Shown: positions 46,231 through 58,530, counted from the stretch's first letter. The stretch is 64,000 nt of DNA from Paragonimus skrjabini miyazakii (GCA_014338405.1 JTDE01002864.1:1-64000), one strand, 5' to 3'. Numbers and translations are program-made. The notes: generated by a model from the sequence alone, not told the origin.

Positions 46231-48861
46231 CATCAGGCTGCACAAATGATGCAATAAACCTAAAAACACGGTATGACGTAAATCAGACTCTCTGGGAAAC
46301 TTCTCAGTTTTCGATCAGTCTTCGAATAACTTGTAAATTTGTTTCTTTCATGAATGCAACCCTTTATTATTCATCGTTTGGTGACAAGATTATCGTGATA
46401 GCCCAGTCCGTCAGGAGGATCTCGTATTTTTACTTTTCCCATTTGCGCTCACCGATGCACGTTAGTCCCTGGTGTAGCGTTGCTTTTCAGGCGCTGAAAC
46501 GGTCACAGAGACGTGCGTCAACAGCCAGGTATCATGGTCTTGTTGACTGTGGATGTCGAATTACTGGGGCGGTGGCAATGTGCGACTCGACTGGAGATGT
46601 GCGCATATTTCGGTATCAGATAGTTTGACTGTAGTGATTACAGTGATGTTTTGTCCACACGTTCACCGGACTGGGTCAGGAGGCGTGTCCGTTGGGTGAG
46701 CCCTTTTGCGGGGATTCCGAATTTGTTGTCCAGGTACATACCTCTGGTACGATCGGTAGATGCTATAGTCACAATAGACCATAGACGAATTTTTGTTGTC
46801 GTTTATCAGCAGTAACCCAACAGAGGTGACTTTACACATGGTGACATTCATTTAGTCAATGTTAGCCACATTTCCTAGCCAATTTCTAGAGGCATCCTTC
46901 GCCCCGCAACACTCGCATCTGTGAGCTTGTTTCTGGCGGCAGACTGTTTCTATTGCATAGTTCGTCTTTCTTGCTGGAAGTCTTTCATGTTAGCGGGCTT
47001 CTGTTTTATTTCACAAAACAGAGGCTTTTGGAGAGTTTTCCATTTCATAATCATTTTTGATTAATTCGAAATTAGATTCTGCTTAAGTGAATAAGGATGG
47101 TAAAACATTGGTATCAGTTAGCTTTTCTGGTCGTACTGTAATTGAGCGGAGTTGGTAGTCCAGATAGATGATGTAGATATTCGGTCGTTCGCCGAGCTTA
47201 GCATCCAGATTGTAAATATTCCTTCACGACACAAGGTGACATCATCGATGCGAATGTTGACTGAGCTTGATGGACGCCTGGTTTCACGTAAAAATGTGTG
47301 TTGACCTTTCGACGTGTTGGTTACTAGTGTTTCTCTTGAAATTTTGAACTGAGGTTTGATTAGTCAATTTCCGTATCTATTGAGCTTCTGCGCTGAGAGT
47401 TGGTCAGTTACTTCTATCAAGTTCTAGCGTTAAATCTGATTAGCTGATCTCAGTTGTTTGCCATTCCCGGACCTAATTAGTCTGTTCGAACAGAGTTTGT
47501 CACAGAAGGAATGAAACTGAAACCTTCTAGAACCATTAACAAACGGATAGTCCTAACATAACTCAAAACCGTATCACAAATGGCTACAAAACTTCTGCGA
47601 CTAGATGAGACGAAAAACAACGGTAGTTTTAAAAGGAACATTGTTAAGATCAGTCTAACTACTCAAACTGGCAGACAACAGAAACGTTATATACAGGAAT
47701 GAATGCGACGACTAAACGAAACTTGCATCGTTTGGCCCGAACGAAAGTTATTCACACGATTACCTAAAATAAGCTAGCAGTCAAGAATCACGATGACGTT
47801 TTGCTGATGTATTTTCATGAGGACCAAACTGAACACATAATCAATGTCAGCACCATTGTACTCCTCAATCAAGCACGCATCAACCGCGTGGGAGACATTC
47901 TTAAGCCTGGCCTTTCTCAACCGGTTAGAAAAACAACCATAGCTGGATAAAATTTATGAGTCGGTGCAACTATAGACTTGGTAATATATGAACGTCATCA
48001 TTTATAAATAACGACAAAACTGGACGAAGCAATTTGAGCTGGTCGGATCTATGGTCAACACCGGACAATGGACAATCACTCGGATCAAAGTTCAGAACGA
48101 AGAATTGGCCAACCGGGTCCAAGAACAGTAGTCAGCCGATCAGATTTCCTGTTAGAGTATAACAGAAGCAGCGCGTGACCAAACCGACTCTAGGTCCGGA
48201 GTTCCAAAGCAACACGAAGTGACTAATCAGGCTCCCGTTCAAATATTCAAATGCAGCTGAACATAACCGTTTAGAATTTGGCTCAAAACTTCAGAAGGAA
48301 CAGAAACTAATCAACAAGACTTCAAGCCAGAAGTTCAACACAGATGTTCACATGAAAACGGGTGTCTATCAAACCCAAACGACGTCCACACTCAAACTCT
48401 CAAGCATCAATGATATCATATTGTGCAGTGATGGAACGTTTACAATCTGAACGCCAAGCTTGGCGATCGACCGTACGCATATTTAAAAATGACTAGGACA
48501 TTATCTGCATACTGTCAAATAGAAATGGGTTTGATAGAATGTCACAATATTGATCTCATTTTACCAATAATTAAACTGCTAGCAGCAGACGGATCATTGT
48601 ACTCCTAACTGCCAGTCAAAAGTATTTGTCCGAAAGTTGGATCTCATCTTGCACGTGCACGATAACAAAAGTGATTTCAGTTCCGTCAGTGAAACAGATA
48701 AAAAAGCATTGTTATATGAAATTAATCTGCAGTTGATATGATGTGTTATGTGGAGCAAAGCGCCGGTAAAAAGTTCACTACAACTACGTATGATTTGGTC
48801 CCGAACATTTAAATCATTTACGTAATTAGAAAATTAACAATGATCTTTCATTACAATAGTT
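46231..48861. other. Intron sequence, nothing recognised
   Basis: A locally GC-richer stretch at 46430-46700 has overlapping ORFs on both strands without family features. The rest is plain AT-rich sequence. Confidence 0.4.
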
Positions 48862-49130
48862 AAAAACGTCAATGTGCAAGAGTTATGACTTAGCAAATTT
48901 CTCCGCATATTATCAAATGTATGCTACAGGACAGGAGATTATAAAGCGGAAAACAAAGATCAAATGTGAAACTAAACATGCCTGCGGAAACATAACGAAT
49001 TAGTCAATGGCATTGTTACCATAGCAGTACTAAACTAACAAACGTGTCTCTCTGATTACACAGAGGTGGACATCTATGTCTTAGAGAATCTGCTTTAGCA
49101 TATCGTAACAACCGGGGTTTATTAATTGCG
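48862..49130. repeat. Left inverted arm of PLE-5
   Basis: Carries the C-terminal endonuclease end and part of the 3' untranslated region on the minus strand. Similar sequence also occurs at 21290-21530 (end of PLE-4). The hammerhead region seen at the right end is missing on this side. Confidence 0.85.
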
Positions 49131-49850
49131 CAAGTAAATGCGAATGACTGTGTGAGATCAATCTGGTGATGGCTCTGCAAGAGATGACGAGCGATCACTG
49201 ATGTCGGTGAACTGCGTGATGGCTGCTGTATGCACACACTGTTGTCGGCTTGCACCCGTCCCACATGTTTCCTCATCCATACTGGATTGTGTTCCGAGTT
49301 CCGAAACTCTATCTGCCATCCCGTCATGTTAACGTAGTTGACCTGGAAACTGAACGAAAATCGGTAAATGATATGGGATCTGGCGAACGGAGGCATCTGA
49401 GCTTTTAAATGTGGTGTAGGTTAACACGACTTCTGCGGCGGCATTCAACCATAATACACTGGGCTTGAATTGATGTTGTAACGTCGCAGTGACATCATCC
49501 CGCTTAAGCCGCAATTGCAAAAATAGCTTTCAATTTTTGGCATCGCTATCGCTGTTTAATTGTGGGGTTTTCAGTTGGAAAACTTAGGGATCTGCGATTG
49601 AAGATATCCGTTGTCCATGAACACCTGACTAATTAGTTGCAGATCATTCTGGATTGTGTCTTGCTGCAAGTCTTTCCGGCTGTGTTAAAAAATGTCTTGC
49701 TGAAGCCCGTTTTATATAGCTTCGGCAAGAAAATAGGCAGTGATCATTCCAAATGTCCATGCGATAAACTGAGCGTTACACCGAACTCCGAGTAAGACGG
49801 ATATTCAAGATCGAAAAAGAGTCATTGAATTCGTGTTCGGGCATTCACAG
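49016..49850 (-). pseudogene. Penelope-like RT end and endonuclease domain, broken
   Basis: Minus-strand reading from 49850 gives the RT-endonuclease linker (QNDLQLISQVFMDNGYL) and then a segment around KRDDVTATLQHQFKPSV typical of the region before the endonuclease in trematode PLEs. Next comes a 126-codon frame (49016-49396) with SHIIYRF, where CxC and the YIG motif are expected but lost, then SVIARHLLQSHHQIDLTQSF and KPRLLRYAKADSL. The GIY-YIG catalytic residues are not preserved. Frameshifts separate the parts. Confidence 0.7.
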
Positions 49851-49857
49851 TTGATTA

Positions 49858-50140
49858 CGAAGTTGGTAAGCCCCAGTTGTTACGATATGCTAAGGCAGAT
49901 TCTTTAAGACATAGATGTCCACCTCTGTGTAATCAGAGAGACACGTTTGTTAGTTTAGTACCGCCATGGTAACAATGCCATCGACTGATTCGTGAATAGA
50001 TCCACCGTATGTTTTCCCTTGCATGGTTACTTTCACATTTGATCTTTGTTTTCCGCTTTATAATCTCCTGTTCTGTAGCATGCATTTGATAACATGCGGA
50101 AAAATTTGTTAGGTCATAACTCTTGCACATTAACGTTTTT
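49858..50140. repeat. Right inverted arm of PLE-5
   Basis: Reverse complement of 48862-49130. On the plus strand it gives the PLE C-terminus (LLRYAKADSLRHRCPPLC region) followed by the 3' untranslated part, then the hammerhead at 50163-50215. Confidence 0.85.
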
Positions 50141-50162
50141 GACCGCCCTCATAATTATCATT

Positions 50163-50215
50163 ACGTTGGCGACTGATGAGAGTAAATCGAAATGTTAACA
50201 TCTCGCGATATACGT
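50163..50215 (+). ncRNA. Hammerhead ribozyme in PLE-5 3' end
   Basis: Complete core in order. ACGT (50163-50166), TG, GCGA (50169-50172) form the 5' strand of stem I. Next come CTGATGA (50173-50179), stem II GA...TC with loop GTAAA (50180-50188), and GAAA (50189-50192). Stem III is the ATGTTAACAT hairpin (50192-50201), and the cleavage-site C is at 50202. TCGC (50203-50206), GATAT and ACGT (50212-50215) close stem I as GCGA/TCGC plus ACGT/ACGT. The ACGT and GTGA/GCGA strands co-vary with PLE-1 by a wobble. It lies downstream of the PLE coding end, as known for PLE hammerheads. Confidence 0.75.
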
Positions 50216-52319
50216 CTTCTCTCTGTTTTGACTACATTTTCAGACTGTCTTGATGTGTTTTCTATTCGACTCGCTCAAGAGAGCCGATTAGTGTCGTCGG
50301 GCGTCATACACTGTAAACTTGTACTGAAACGAACTATTACACTGGTAGACCGTAAGCTGTCCATGCATTCGCCGACGGTGATTGTTCATTGGTTTTATCA
50401 AGTTTCATTGGTCAGCAGCTTTTATGAATGTCTTCCGACTGACACTTTTGAACCTCGTCGAAAGCTTCAAACATTTCTTTTGCACCCTTAGTTCTATCAA
50501 GTAAAACCAAACTGAGCACTTTAGAGTTTTGGCACCGTCAAGTTTTGTTTTACTTCATTCTTTCAAACATTAGAATTAGGTAAATGTTCTTAGGTTGTCA
50601 CGCAGTAGTCTACACTTCCAGTGTTGGTAGATAACATCCATCATTATTGCTTTTAATTAGATGTTGATAAATGCTGTTTTTGGTTTTTATGCTGATTTCA
50701 AAGTCGGGAATATGAACCCACGTTATTCAATTTTTTAGACATATGGCCAACTTCATTCATAAATAGAGAGCTCCCACCGGAGTCTGTGATAACGAGTCTG
50801 ATGACAAATCAGTAAAACATGTATTAAATCTTCTGCAAATGTGTATTCGTAGCAGTATCAAATAACTCAGCATGCAGTTTCATCACGTTCGATTTTATAC
50901 ACTATATTGTCGTACCGTAAAAATTCACATACACTGACAGCGAGCTACACATTTGTGCGAATCACCTCAAATGGTTTCACGTCATCTATTTGTTTTTACG
51001 CAGCCCCAAGTGTGAGTTTATAACTTGTCTAAGATTAAAGTTTTTCGGTTACAGCTAAAATGGTCGGAAATTTTTTGATAAACTTCTATGAAAAGCAGCA
51101 CTTGACGAAACATTGTTCATAATAATAGACATGTACACACACAAAGTCATCAAGCATGCTGGTGGTCCAATTTGGAAATCTGCTTTGAAGAGATTTGAAA
51201 CAATTGATTTACTTAATTGACTTGAAAAAGTAAGTCACGTGATATTCTCTGGTTTGACAATTCATATATTCTGGTTAGAAATGAACGCGTGACAGGCATC
51301 AAGACAAATGTGCATAGATTGATGGTTAAAATTAGTCACAAGTTCAAGCATGAGTACAATTTATAAAACGTCACTTCAAAGTTCACACGCCAAATGTTTT
51401 CTCATTGATTTGTTTAAAGAAAATAAGGGTGACAAGAAAGTAAGCACGCAGCTAGGTTCAATGGACGAAATAGGTGTGTGGAAACAAAAAGGACACTGTA
51501 GTCTGTTATTGATTTTTTTCGCTTAAATGACTTGCAGATGAAAGTTAATCTCCCAGTAAAGCGTTCATGTTCTAGAAAAATCTGTATTATACACCCACGG
51601 TTAATTAGTAATTCAGTTCCGTGTTCCTTGTTTATACGGTTAAAGATGCACCTGCGAAGTTCTTAAAGTTAACACCACACTGATTAGAACTAAGCGACAT
51701 TCGGACTATTGCAAGCCACCGTAGTTGGGTAGTATTTAAGTCACATCAATTGTTGATAGAGGGAGTAGGTGTGAACAGTTTTCCACCGTAAACAGGATAT
51801 CTATAATTCGAATCTAACTGTCAACGTTGCGTAATGAAGAATTATACCAATACATAGGCAAAGTGGCATATGAAAGTACTGCGAAAAGAATAAGCAAAAA
51901 TGACAGTCTACTCTGTTGGGTAACTAAGGAGATGGAAATCAACAATTAACAACTGACTTCACTCATTGAGGTTACAGGATTATCACTACCATTAACATGG
52001 AAACAGATATCAAAAACTACCTTGTTTCATACCAACTGTGCTTCACGTTGCTCGTATATTCAAGTTGAGCCAAAATAATACAAAGGTTATACTCAGGTTT
52101 TGTCTATTTCGCGGATTGAATCATGAACCAAACGTCAGTTTTATACTAAAATGTTAGGTTCTTTTTAAACATTTGGCTATCCTTTTTATAGAGTTAAAAT
52201 GTGTATACACAGTATCTTTAAAAAACTATAATAAATTAACTATAACGTAACTGAAAATTCAGACCATACTCAGTTGGTACAATGAAGATAGTTACTTTAA
52301 ACTAATCTAAAAGTTTTGA
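50216..52319. other. Intron sequence, nothing recognised
   Basis: The plus-strand 99-codon ORF that starts at 50192 overlaps the hammerhead and has no family features. The rest is AT-rich. Confidence 0.45.
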
Positions 52320-52665
52320 TCACGGGGTTATCAATCAGAGTGAACAGAGAGATTCAGTCATTCTCCCCTCAAAACAATCCTGCAAGCCGGACGCTGTTCA
52401 CACGGTGTTGGGCTTGAACGTACGGATGATTGATCGGTCGCGTCTATTGTGAAGTTATTGGTATTCTGGTTAACACGCTAGTCTTATGAGAACGAGAGTA
52501 AGAGTGTAAATTCCGGTCCGGACAAGGATATGCACTTCTGATAAACTTTGATGAGAACAAAATTCGAGTCTAGTGCCTCCATTTGAAGTGGATCAGCCGT
52601 AAGGTGTGTTTGAATGTTAAGGCTGTGATCAAATATGAATAGTGTTCAATTTGAAACAGTTTAAA
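52320..52665 (+). repeat. Unnamed dispersed repeat family (copy at 52 kb)
   Basis: A diverged copy in the same orientation as 43330-43690: shared CTYATGARAACRAGAGT, GATATGCACTTCTGA, CGAGTCTAGTG and AGTGTTCAATTT words in the same order. Confidence 0.6.
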
Positions 52666-54179
52666 TCGCCGAAGTTCTACTATGAATTCCTATTGAATGG
52701 AAAAGTAACGAGAGATGAAGAAACGTCCGTTTCTATCGTTTTCCAAGTTGCCTCTCAGTATTGCGTCAAACGCATGTACTTGCAGCTTCAGATTGCTGGT
52801 AGATAGTTTATACACTTTAATTTACATAGATTTCATTATGAGGGTTTTTGTTGAGGTTGTTCGTTTATTTCAGAGTTACGTAGTGAAAAAGTAAGAATCG
52901 ACTTTACGTTACTAGGCGAAGTGCGTAACAGTCATGGCTTTATTTGTTTATCGTCCCGCTTTTGTTGAGGAAATAAACTACTAAAATACGTCTATGCTTT
53001 TATGATGGCACGGTACTTTGTTCAATCAGAACGCACTCAACCAAAGGGCTTCGATAACTAAACATTAGTTTGCCATAGACAGATATAGTGTGATTAAAAA
53101 TCATGCAATTTTTGGTTCAGTTAAACCAGTATAGACAGGAATATAAAAGCCCAAGTTGTACAATTTTTCGAGTCGTGAGCGGCAACGCCCATCTCAAGTC
53201 GCATGTTGCCACCGAGTGCATTTTATAACCACAAAATTTCTACTGTACGGAATACAAACAGAGATTTGGTCGAAGTTTAATCAGAACAGGTAAGAATGCT
53301 TCTAGACTCCTGGCTTGTGCCAGCATGAGTTGATCTATGGTTGTAAACGTAACGTTGACGACGGTGTTCCAAGTCTGGTAAAAAATCAGCTGATCATCTG
53401 GAGTATTGAATATAGCACTGATAACTGTTTCCTTAGAGATAGTTTCATTGATACTCATTGAAAAGTTGAATGCGGTTGAAGTGTATTTGAACAATACACA
53501 AAAACTATTTGTAGATTCCAAAAATGGTATGCTGGGCATTTAATGATAATTACTTCGTAATCTGTGATTTATCTACTTTTGACCAAAGTTTCAAAAGCTT
53601 AGAAAAAACAGGCAACTGTTTTACTTATTTCGGGCTATTATCTGATGTAGTGCTTGTCAAATACAAAGATGTACCAAATATATTTCAAGAATGCTTGTTT
53701 TCACGCTTTTTATTCTGGGCGTCTCAAAATGGTCAGTAATCAATGCACTCCATTTAGTTGAAATGATTTCTTTGCATAATCGTTTACTTTGGGTGACTTA
53801 AGCTTACTCCACCGGATGCTTAGCGTAATTTTTCATTTGTCCCTCAGTACTCCTTTGCATGTGTGATAATTAATGGGTCATTATGCTTTTAGCCCTGTAA
53901 GTAGATTAGTTGTTAAATATCATCAAACCAGAAGTGATTGGGGAAGTGACTGGTGTAAATTCAACAAACGTCACATTTATTTGCGACCGTTGCTGTCAGA
54001 TAGAAATTTCTGTCAGCCTATTTTATTTGGTTTTATAGATTGTTGCAGGAGGAAGAAAGATCTTTGTTTGGCACATTCTTGTTTCTGTGTTGGTCGTTGA
54101 AAAATTGTGTTGGTTTATAAAGATCAAGTGTATGGAACTGACTAAAAGACAGGTTCAGGGAGATTGTTAACTGCGTTCA
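52666..54179. other. Intron sequence, nothing recognised
   Basis: ORFs at 53240 (minus), 53524 and 53873 (plus) contain several cysteines but lack the Cys-x-Cys pattern and phase-1 splice signals of the large gene. I do not call them. Confidence 0.4.
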
Positions 54180-56560
54180 TTTCAGCAACAAACATTGAAG
54201 TGCAATAAAGCGGAATTCAGCAAGACACGCTCAGTGGATGACCTATGAGACTGAGCTCGTACAGCGGTCAAGAAACTCGCAGTGCCAGTTGTCTGTTGTG
54301 TATATGCCCAACGAATTGGGTAATGCGTTCCAACGCGGACAAACCCTAACTGCGAATCAGTTCTGTTCACAAAGTAACCTGCCTGTTCCATTGCTCAGTT
54401 TCAGCGAGTGACCTTTTAAAAGTTCATCATTGTTTAGTAGGAAGAGATGTTTGAACGACTGACCCGGGGTTTGAAGCATCTTCTAGATAAGAATTTAGTC
54501 GTCCCTGATATGTTTGTAGTTCATTGAAACTTGATTTAATTCTGCCAGTATTTCTGGGTAGAGGGTTTACCTGAGCCCCCGAATTCTTTTAGTGGTCCGT
54601 CTCTGAACACTTCCAATAAGCGCCGTATATTTTTTGAGATAAACACAACAGGCCTGTATGTTCGTTTCCAGGTGTGGGCAGATTATGGTGGCGAACGTCT
54701 TGGGAAACACTTAAAGGTAGAAGATTCCACAAACGCTTCCCAAAAGGTTCAGGGTTTTTTTATACTTTCTTAGCCATGGCCACACCATTTTTAGACAAAC
54801 CAAAACTGTCTGTCACTATGGTCCCTTGATGTTCTTCCCATGGTGATAGGGGCAGCTTGTGCTACCAACGCAATCGTCAGTACAATTATGATTGCGAATA
54901 TGCATGACTTCACACTTGTTGACACTGAACGACTTGCCATTTTTTGTAATGACATTTATTTAGGCAGTTTGAATTGTCTTGCAAGGTCAACACATCTTCC
55001 GGGTATTTCAGAACTCGCCAGAACTTTGTATCATCGGCTTTGAGCAACATCCGTGATTTGATTATCTCGGTTAGTCCAAGACAGAAGAGAATAAATAACA
55101 GGGGTTCTAAGGTTGATGCGAAACGCCGCCGTGGACTAGAAACCACTCTGACAGCTGTCCATTCAACATGACGCTGAACCTACTTCTAGTCCGATACTAC
55201 TCTAGCCAGGTGAGTGAGCGCTTACCAAGTCCTCAACTGTTCGGTTTCTGCAGCAAGCTGTACTGATTAACTATGTGATGGGCTATGGAGAAATCCAGAT
55301 AAGCCACGTCTATGACCAATCCTGCGTTTGCAGTCTTCGTCCACACATCACGAGCGATCAGCAGATTCGTGACGCATGAGTATCCCCTAGGAAAGCCATG
55401 TCATTTCTGGGTGATAAGCTAGGGTTGACAACTTTGGCCAGGAGAGTCTAGTAAGCTGTCCATTACTTTAGAGACCCCTGGAAGTAAAGCTATTGGTCGG
55501 TAGCTTATTACGTCGTCTCTGCACCAACCTTTGAAAAACAAATGTGATTTTGAAATTTTTTCAGGCTTTTGTTAGACGACCGGTCGACAAAAATCGGTTG
55601 AGAAGTACTGTAAGCGTTTCTGTCAGTTCCGTGACGCGGTTTTTCAATATGACAAGGGATATCAAGCTCCAACCGAGTAATTTTAACTTTTGACACTGAA
55701 ATTGGAAGTAACTCAGTTAAGTTGTCGCTTGAGTGCTCAAAAGTCGCTCGAGATTATCAGTTATGCACACTTACGTTGTGTACATTTAGAGTGTTGGCCG
55801 CCTCCATTTTATATTGGCAAATCCATCAGAGGTTTGCAGTCGCGAAATTCCAACCTTACTCTATTTGTACGTGCTGTGATTTCGTTGCAGAAAAGCTTAA
55901 GATTCACCGTTGGCTTTTGAGCAAGACCACGTTGAAAAAAAAATAGTCCCCATTGATAGCAGCCGTGATCAGATTGCGCCACATGACATACTCAAAAAAC
56001 GCAAGCTCAATCTGTTCTGATTCGCACCTGTTCTAGGCTAAACGTTTCAATGTAGTCAGATGCTTGGTTTTATTCCGTAGGAATCTAGGTTTCCACTAGG
56101 TCGGAAATATTTTACTGGAGCATGATTGGTAACGATACCTAGGATTTACTCAGCGACGAACTGTCGGTGATCATCTGAGCTGGGTGTAGTGAAGAAGCCA
56201 GGCCATTCAACTTTGTTAAGCAGTATCTACGTCCGTGCAAAATGTGTCCTGTGAGAGGCCTTTAAACTCGTATTTTAGGGGAATAGTTTGTCTAGTTCCG
56301 CGTAGACAGCCGAATTTACTTATCCCGCGTTCATTACGACAAAGTGGAACTATAACATTTAAATCGTCTATCATGTCAACGTGGTTGGTAGTAACGTAAT
56401 CAAGACAAAACGTCACCTGGCCCATCCGTCACTTCACATGATTTTAAACATACTGCAATAATCCACTTTTTGTTATTGCCTTGAAAGAATCTTCTGGTGA
56501 AGGAAGTCGTTGTGATATTGAATAAATGATTCGTAAAGCCTAGCTCCGAGTAATTCAAAT
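54180..56560 (-). mobile_element. CR1/Jockey-type LINE, long degraded copy
   Basis: Minus-strand landmarks are in the right order over about 2.4 kb. End of the endonuclease: YVTTNHVDMIDDLNVIVPL at about 56375. RT start: LTETLTVLLNRFLSTGRL near 55620 and SYRPIALLPGVSKVMDSLL near 55490. RT middle: VAYLDF, LNGQLSEWF, LEPLLFILF and LKADDTKFWRVLKYPEDV, with the catalytic ADD at about 55040. Thereafter come LFLLNNDELLKGHSLKL near 54410 and RVCPRWNALPNSL near 54320, typical of the C-terminus of this clade. Many frameshifts and stops occur. The 5' limit is unclear, and related sequence may reach 57.0 kb. Confidence 0.8.
54910..55146 (-). pseudogene. LINE reverse transcriptase palm fragment
   Basis: The longest open piece of the LINE: LEPLLFILFCLGLTEIIKSR, then LLKADDTKFWRV with the ADD of the catalytic FADD-type motif, and PEDVLTLQDNSNCLNK. 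The Gly-Val-Pro-Gln-Gly-Ser motif expected upstream is disrupted by a frame change at about 55130. Confidence 0.8.
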
Positions 56561-58146
56561 ATCCCATTGTTACTGTTTAAAGGTGCCCTAAAGATGATAC
56601 TCCATGCAAAATGTTATACAATGCTGTGTCAGCATCCCTGTGGGTAGAAAGCGATCTCTAAATCAAACAGGTCACATGGGGTTTTGAGTGACCTTGTCTA
56701 CTTGTCAGACTGATTCTGGAATATCCAATAACAAGCTATCAGAAATACTTATGGTCTTTAAATGCTATCCCAAATAACGAGTTACATAACCTCCTTTACC
56801 GATTTTTTAGTTACTGCGGAACACTGTCACACCTAGGATAGATAATTTGATGTTTGATACCCTTTCCTCTTTAAACAAGGCTTCAATGTTGCATGTTCTA
56901 AATGGGTTTTGCTGGAAACGGAGGTCACGAAGATCTTCCCATTTATTGAAGTTTAGAGCTCTCTTTTGTGTAGAGGCAGTTTCAAGGGCAGTTTCACTAT
57001 CTACAGTATGCATAGCAGATGAATCTAATTAAGAGGCTTCATCGAGTCAGAAGGGCTGAGTCGGTATGTTGTAGTGTACGTTGAGAGATGCGTGACTGCA
57101 ATATAGTTCCTGATGGTGCATCTCCTTACCAAGAGGGAAATTTGATCACTGGTCCAAACATTTGCAGCATGATCGTGTTGAGTTATACGCTACGTCACTC
57201 AAACTCTCTATCAAAATGGTTAACGTTGCTTCCGAAAAACGTAGACTAGATTAAAAACTTCGATCTAGACTTGAATATCCACTACTGTCTTCTTCGGAAC
57301 GGGCGAGCTTCAGCATCATTTTGAGTGCGAAAACTGTAACCAACTATGGATGATTTTCAAGGTACCTTTTTCACAAATCTAATCCAGTAATGCATTACCA
57401 GATGCTCAACGAATCAACTCATTCACATCATTTTTGATCAGGAGAAAAACGGAAGTATAATTTGTTATCACGTGCATTCACAGAGTTGGTGAGTTTATTG
57501 GGGAGGGCATTGGAAAGCTTTGAGAACTCTTGCCAGGATCTGTAATTGACAGTGTACCACCTAGTGCATTGATATAGCACATACATCTGACGTAGTCTAT
57601 ATTATCTAAATACAACACGAAGTCAGCTATGTTATATTTCCAAAATGTATAATCATTTCGCATGGAGGTCCTATAGTCTGCAGCCTCACTTCACACCCAC
57701 ATAATCATTAGTTTCTTAGAGTTTACAGTTGATAGAATGGCTGTATCAAGCAAAACCACGTGGTGTTTATGAGTGAAAATGAGTAAATAAATAACATGTT
57801 TAACTTCATTTTGTTTGGAATATTGTTCTCACATAACGAACTTGAATATATGGGGACAACAAATTGGTCAGCCATGATTTATATCCGGGAATATTTCGCT
57901 ACAACTTTATGAGTTCATCTAACTTCCTATTTGTATATTAGTTTGAGAAATCAAGTGAAATAGCAGGGGAACCAATGATCAAGGTTTACCCCCATTACAA
58001 CTGACATAGTAGCGATGACTCTACAAACAGTTGTTACTGAACCCACAACACAAATTTTCGGATGGCACCAGTTCCAGCCAAGGGTAGTGTTTGGCTGTGT
58101 GACGTTGAGTACATAACGCAAATACGTCTGCCGAATCGCATTAAGT
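56561..58146. other. Intron sequence, possibly including the LINE 5' part
   Basis: The ORFs at 56807-57032 on both strands mirror each other and may belong to the LINE's N-terminal region, but I find no firm motif. The rest shows nothing. Confidence 0.35.
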
Positions 58147-58530
58147 TTGAGTTGTTTGAACAAAACGTACAGTGGATGGCGCAAGCCTCTTGTTTCTGTA
58201 CTTGGCCATACCGTCAGGTGTTTGTACAACCTCTATAGTAATCCACTTCGGGATATGCTGAATGACCTTGGGTCACAATTGTCGCTCAGTTCCACCTATA
58301 GAGGATGCACCGCATCACAGATAACACTGAACTCAGATGAATGGGGTACCTTTTGTTTCACACAGGGCACTGAAATCCTGGAGGTTTTGGGCAAGATCAC
58401 TGGGAAACTCGCATTACCTAATCTGGCGGCAGAACTAGCTAGACAATACCGAATTAGTTGGCATACTTTGTTTCACGGTGTTTGCAGCACTTTCCTTGGG
58501 GCCGTTACCGTTTACGGCCAACAAGCCTAG
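58147..58530 (+). CDS. Unidentified 127-codon ORF or terminal exon
   Basis: One of the longer open frames here, in locally GC-richer sequence. It has an amphipathic C-terminal half (EILEVLGKITGKLALPNLAA, then YRISWHTLFHGVCSTF) and ends with TAG at 58528. Acceptor-like GACCTTGGGTCACAATTGTCGCTCAG and ATACCGTCAG occur inside, both leaving phase 2. I do not recognise a domain. It could be the last exon of an unknown gene, a transposon remnant, or chance. It does not fit the phase of the large gene. Confidence 0.25.
   Translation: MSCLNKTYSGWRKPLVSVLGHTVRCLYNLYSNPLRDMLNDLGSQLSLSSTYRGCTASQITLNSDEWGTFCFTQGTEILEVLGKITGKLALPNLAAELARQYRISWHTLFHGVCSTFLGAVTVYGQQA

Larger units (their letters stand above)
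48862..50215 (-). mobile_element. Penelope-like element, fold-back copy (PLE-5)
   Basis: Arms at about 48862-49130 and 49858-50140 are inverted copies of each other with scattered mismatches. The homology of the right side to PLE-1 goes on to 50215. Between the arms lies minus-strand PLE coding sequence from the RT end to the endonuclease. As in PLE-1, the right arm is the element's 3' end inverted and fused to the truncated 5' side. The arms differ more than those of PLE-1, so this insertion is older. Confidence 0.8.
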
